From NCBI RefSeq assembly GCF_000764665.1, contig NZ_JRGM01000135.1, positions 1-64,000 of the forward strand: a stretch of 64,000 nucleotides of DNA, in the 5' to 3' direction. Position 1 is the stretch's first letter, and every line of letters begins with the position of its first letter. The DNA comes from Aeromonas lacus (lineage in GTDB: Bacteria > Pseudomonadota > Gammaproteobacteria > Enterobacterales > Aeromonadaceae). The notes under the pieces were generated by a model. The model had not been told where the DNA came from. It ran no database searches and saw nothing but the letters and a program-made list of their open reading frames with translations. Below are positions 62,217 to 64,000 of the stretch, one piece after another. A program made the position numbers and the translations under genes.

Positions 62217-63017
62217 CTATACCACCATCGGCAGGCCGCTTTCTGGATGGTGGAGCACCTGAGCCGGATAGCCGTAGAGGCGGGAGATAAGCTCGGGGGT
62301 GAGCACTTCGCCCGGCGTGCCATCGGCCATCAGTTTGCCCCGCTCCAGCATCACCAGTCGGTCGGCATAGCGCGCCGCCAGATTGAGATCGTGCAACACC
62401 ACCAGCACGGCGGTGTTGCGGCTGGCCAGCGCCCGCGCCATTGCCAGCAGCTGGTGCTGATATTTGAGATCCAGCGCCGAAGTGGGCTCGTCGAGCAGCA
62501 GCAGCCTTGGCTGTTCCGATTGCTCCGGTGAATCAGGGGCTTGCCAGATCTGGGCCAGTACCCGGGCAAACTGCACCCGCTGCCGCTCACCGCCGGAGAG
62601 GCCCGGATAGAGCCGCTTGGCCAGATGTTCGACCCCGGCATGGGTCATGGCGGCAGCCACTATCTCCTCCTTGCGGCGGGTGGGTTCGCTGTGGGGCAGG
62701 CGCCCCATGGCGACCACCTCTTCACAGAGAAAGGGGAAGTTGAGCGACGAGCTCTGCGGCAGCACACCGAGCCGGTGGGCCAGCTGGCTGCTATCCCACA
62801 GCTGACGCTCCCGGCCAAACAGGGTGATGGTGCCTTCATGGGGCAGCTCACCGGTCAGGCATTTGAGCAGGGTGCTCTTGCCCGCCCCGTTGGGGCCGAG
62901 CAGGGCGGTCAGGGTGCCGCAGTTCAGAGTGAGATCGAGCTCATCCAGGATCTGGCGCTGGCCACGGCGCAGGCTCAGCCTGGAGCAGGTCAGCAGGGGG
63001 GAGGCAAATCGTTCCAT
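62217..63017 (-). CDS. hmuV: Heme ABC transporter ATP-binding protein HmuV
   Basis: 266 residues. Walker A GPNGAGKST, signature LSGGERQRV, Walker B LLLLDEPTSALD, H-loop VVLHDLNLAARYADR. Overall arrangement as in HmuV/HutD. The start MERFASPLL is inferred; the longer frame belongs to the shadow of the permease gene. It drives heme import with HmuU, whose stop lies 11 nt before. Confidence 0.92.
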   Translation of the reverse strand: MERFASPLLTCSRLSLRRGQRQILDELDLTLNCGTLTALLGPNGAGKSTLLKCLTGELPHEGTITLFGRERQLWDSSQLAHRLGVLPQSSSLNFPFLCEEVVAMGRLPHSEPTRRKEEIVAAAMTHAGVEHLAKRLYPGLSGGERQRVQFARVLAQIWQAPDSPEQSEQPRLLLLDEPTSALDLKYQHQLLAMARALASRNTAVLVVLHDLNLAARYADRLVMLERGKLMADGTPGEVLTPELISRLYGYPAQVLHHPESGLPMVV

Positions 63018-63028
63018 AGCAATCCGTG

Positions 63029-64000
63029 TTAGAGCGCGCGGCGGCTCTTGATCAGCAGCCAGATGAAAAAGGGTGCACCGAGCAGGGCGGTAATGATGCC
63101 GACCGGCAGCTCGGCCGGGGCCAACAGGGTGCGCGCCAGCATGTCGGCCCCCAGCAGCAGGGCGGCTCCCATCAGGGCTGAGAGGGGAAGCAGTCTGACA
63201 TGGTTGGGGCCGGCCAGCAGCCGTACCAGATGGGGTACCACCAGTCCAACAAAGCCGATCATTCCCGATACCGCCACCGCCACGCCGACACCGGCGGCGG
63301 TGAGTAGAATCAGGCGACGCTTGAGCGACTGCACATCGATCCCCAGATGGCGGGCTTCCCCTTCGCCGAGCAGCAGGGCGTTGAGGGGATTGGCATCGCG
63401 CATAAAGAGCCACAGCAGGGCCGCCAGCGTAAGCAGCGCCAGCACCATGTCGGCCGGTTTGCCGGCGGCCAGGGTGCCCATCTGCCAGAGGCTGAGATCC
63501 CGCAGCATCTGATCGTCGGCGAGATAGCTGAGCAGGCCGATCACCGCGCCCGAGAGCGCCGTGATGGCGACCCCGGCCAGCAGCATGACGGTCACCGAGG
63601 TGCCACCTTCCCGGGTTCCGAGCAGATAGACCAGAGTGGTGGTCAGCGCACCGCCGAGAAAGGCGAGCAGCGGCAATAGCCCGACGCCGAGCAGCTGTTG
63701 GAGGGACTGACCGAGAGGGGCCAGCAGCACGATGGCAAGGGCCGCACCGAGCGCCGCACCGCCGGAGACCCCTATGATGCCGGGGTCTGCAAGGGGATTG
63801 CGAAACAGCCCCTGCATCACGGCGCCACAGAGCCCGAGGATCCCGCCGACTGCGATGCAGAGCAGGGTGCGAGGGAGTCTAATCTCCTGCACGATCAAGA
63901 GCTTGTGGGCCTCAATCCCGCTCCCCTGTCCGGCATAGAGTGCGCGCAGGCTCTCGCTCAGGGTGAGCGCCATCGGCCCGGTTGCCAGCGAACCGAGCAG
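63029..64000 (-). CDS. hmuU: Heme ABC transporter permease HmuU (5' end cut by window edge)
   Basis: The frame is open to the edge, giving about 323 of some 340-350 residues. FecCD-type permease with about ten helices; typical motifs are EIRLPRTLLCIAVGGILGLCGA, NPLADPGIIGVSGGA near the start and GFVGLVVPHLVRLL (the loop that contacts the ATPase). Heme specificity is inferred from the partner order hmuU-hmuV. The periplasmic binding gene and regulator would lie beyond the window. Confidence 0.92.
   Translation of the reverse strand: MLGSLATGPMALTLSESLRALYAGQGSGIEAHKLLIVQEIRLPRTLLCIAVGGILGLCGAVMQGLFRNPLADPGIIGVSGGAALGAALAIVLLAPLGQSLQQLLGVGLLPLLAFLGGALTTTLVYLLGTREGGTSVTVMLLAGVAITALSGAVIGLLSYLADDQMLRDLSLWQMGTLAAGKPADMVLALLTLAALLWLFMRDANPLNALLLGEGEARHLGIDVQSLKRRLILLTAAGVGVAVAVSGMIGFVGLVVPHLVRLLAGPNHVRLLPLSALMGAALLLGADMLARTLLAPAELPVGIITALLGAPFFIWLLIKSRRAL

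Overview
The window looks like a chromosomal segment of an Aeromonas-type gammaproteobacterium. This is inferred from the high G+C content, a prolyl aminopeptidase closely resembling the Aeromonas enzyme as I recall it, a LuxO-type regulator, an Aeromonas-style porin, and E. coli-like synteny around crp, slyD and dnaB-alr. I see no prophage, insertion sequence or CRISPR array.

Layout. 1-4550: C-terminal part of a giant RTX/type I-secreted adhesin. 4620-9784: a lipoprotein, a PAS-PAS-GGDEF-EAL protein with a degenerate GGDEF site, rraB, tRNA-Phe and tRNA-Asn behind a textbook promoter, a possible small membrane peptide, and a prolyl aminopeptidase gene broken by a one-base frameshift. 9862-24838 (minus strand): a complete aryl polyene (APE) pigment cluster, apeC to apeR plus an aromatic ammonia lyase, 17 genes that nearly all overlap. 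Diverging from it (25091-26792) are a lipoprotein, an O-methyltransferase and a small repeat lipoprotein that probably belong to the same locus.

26834-32873: pseudouridine catabolism (psuK-psuG) with tandem LacI/PurR-like operators, a SPOUT RNA methylase, an orphan periplasmic binding protein, a universal stress protein, an L,D-transpeptidase-like protein and a general porin with a well-matched CRP site upstream. 33201-39833: rlmA, crp, yhfA, a lysozyme-inhibitor-like lipoprotein, prkB, yheU, a diguanylate cyclase and yheT. 39902-44862: cheV, an AraC-like regulator, yheV, slyD, slyX, a WD40-like lipoprotein and fkpA. 45014-50295: LuxO-type sigma-54 activator, a TPR-like protein, two small membrane proteins and a NutA-type 5'-nucleotidase.

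50766-55076: Tim44-like protein, dnaB, alr and yjbQ, with an echo of the last 15 codons of dnaB lying between dnaB and alr. 55197-60624: pepE and a CstA-family transporter next to a BtsS/BtsR-type (pyruvate-sensing) two-component system. The transporter is preceded by a ladder of AG(T/C)GG repeats on a 21-bp period that looks like the response-regulator binding array. 60871-64000: a secreted-nuclease-like EEP protein and the heme transporter genes hmuV and hmuU (the latter cut by the window edge).

The most interesting points are the 21-bp ladder before cstA, the duplicated dnaB tail with only synonymous differences, the APE cluster with an unusual Phe-His selectivity pair in its ammonia lyase, and a small lipoprotein built from 11-residue repeats.
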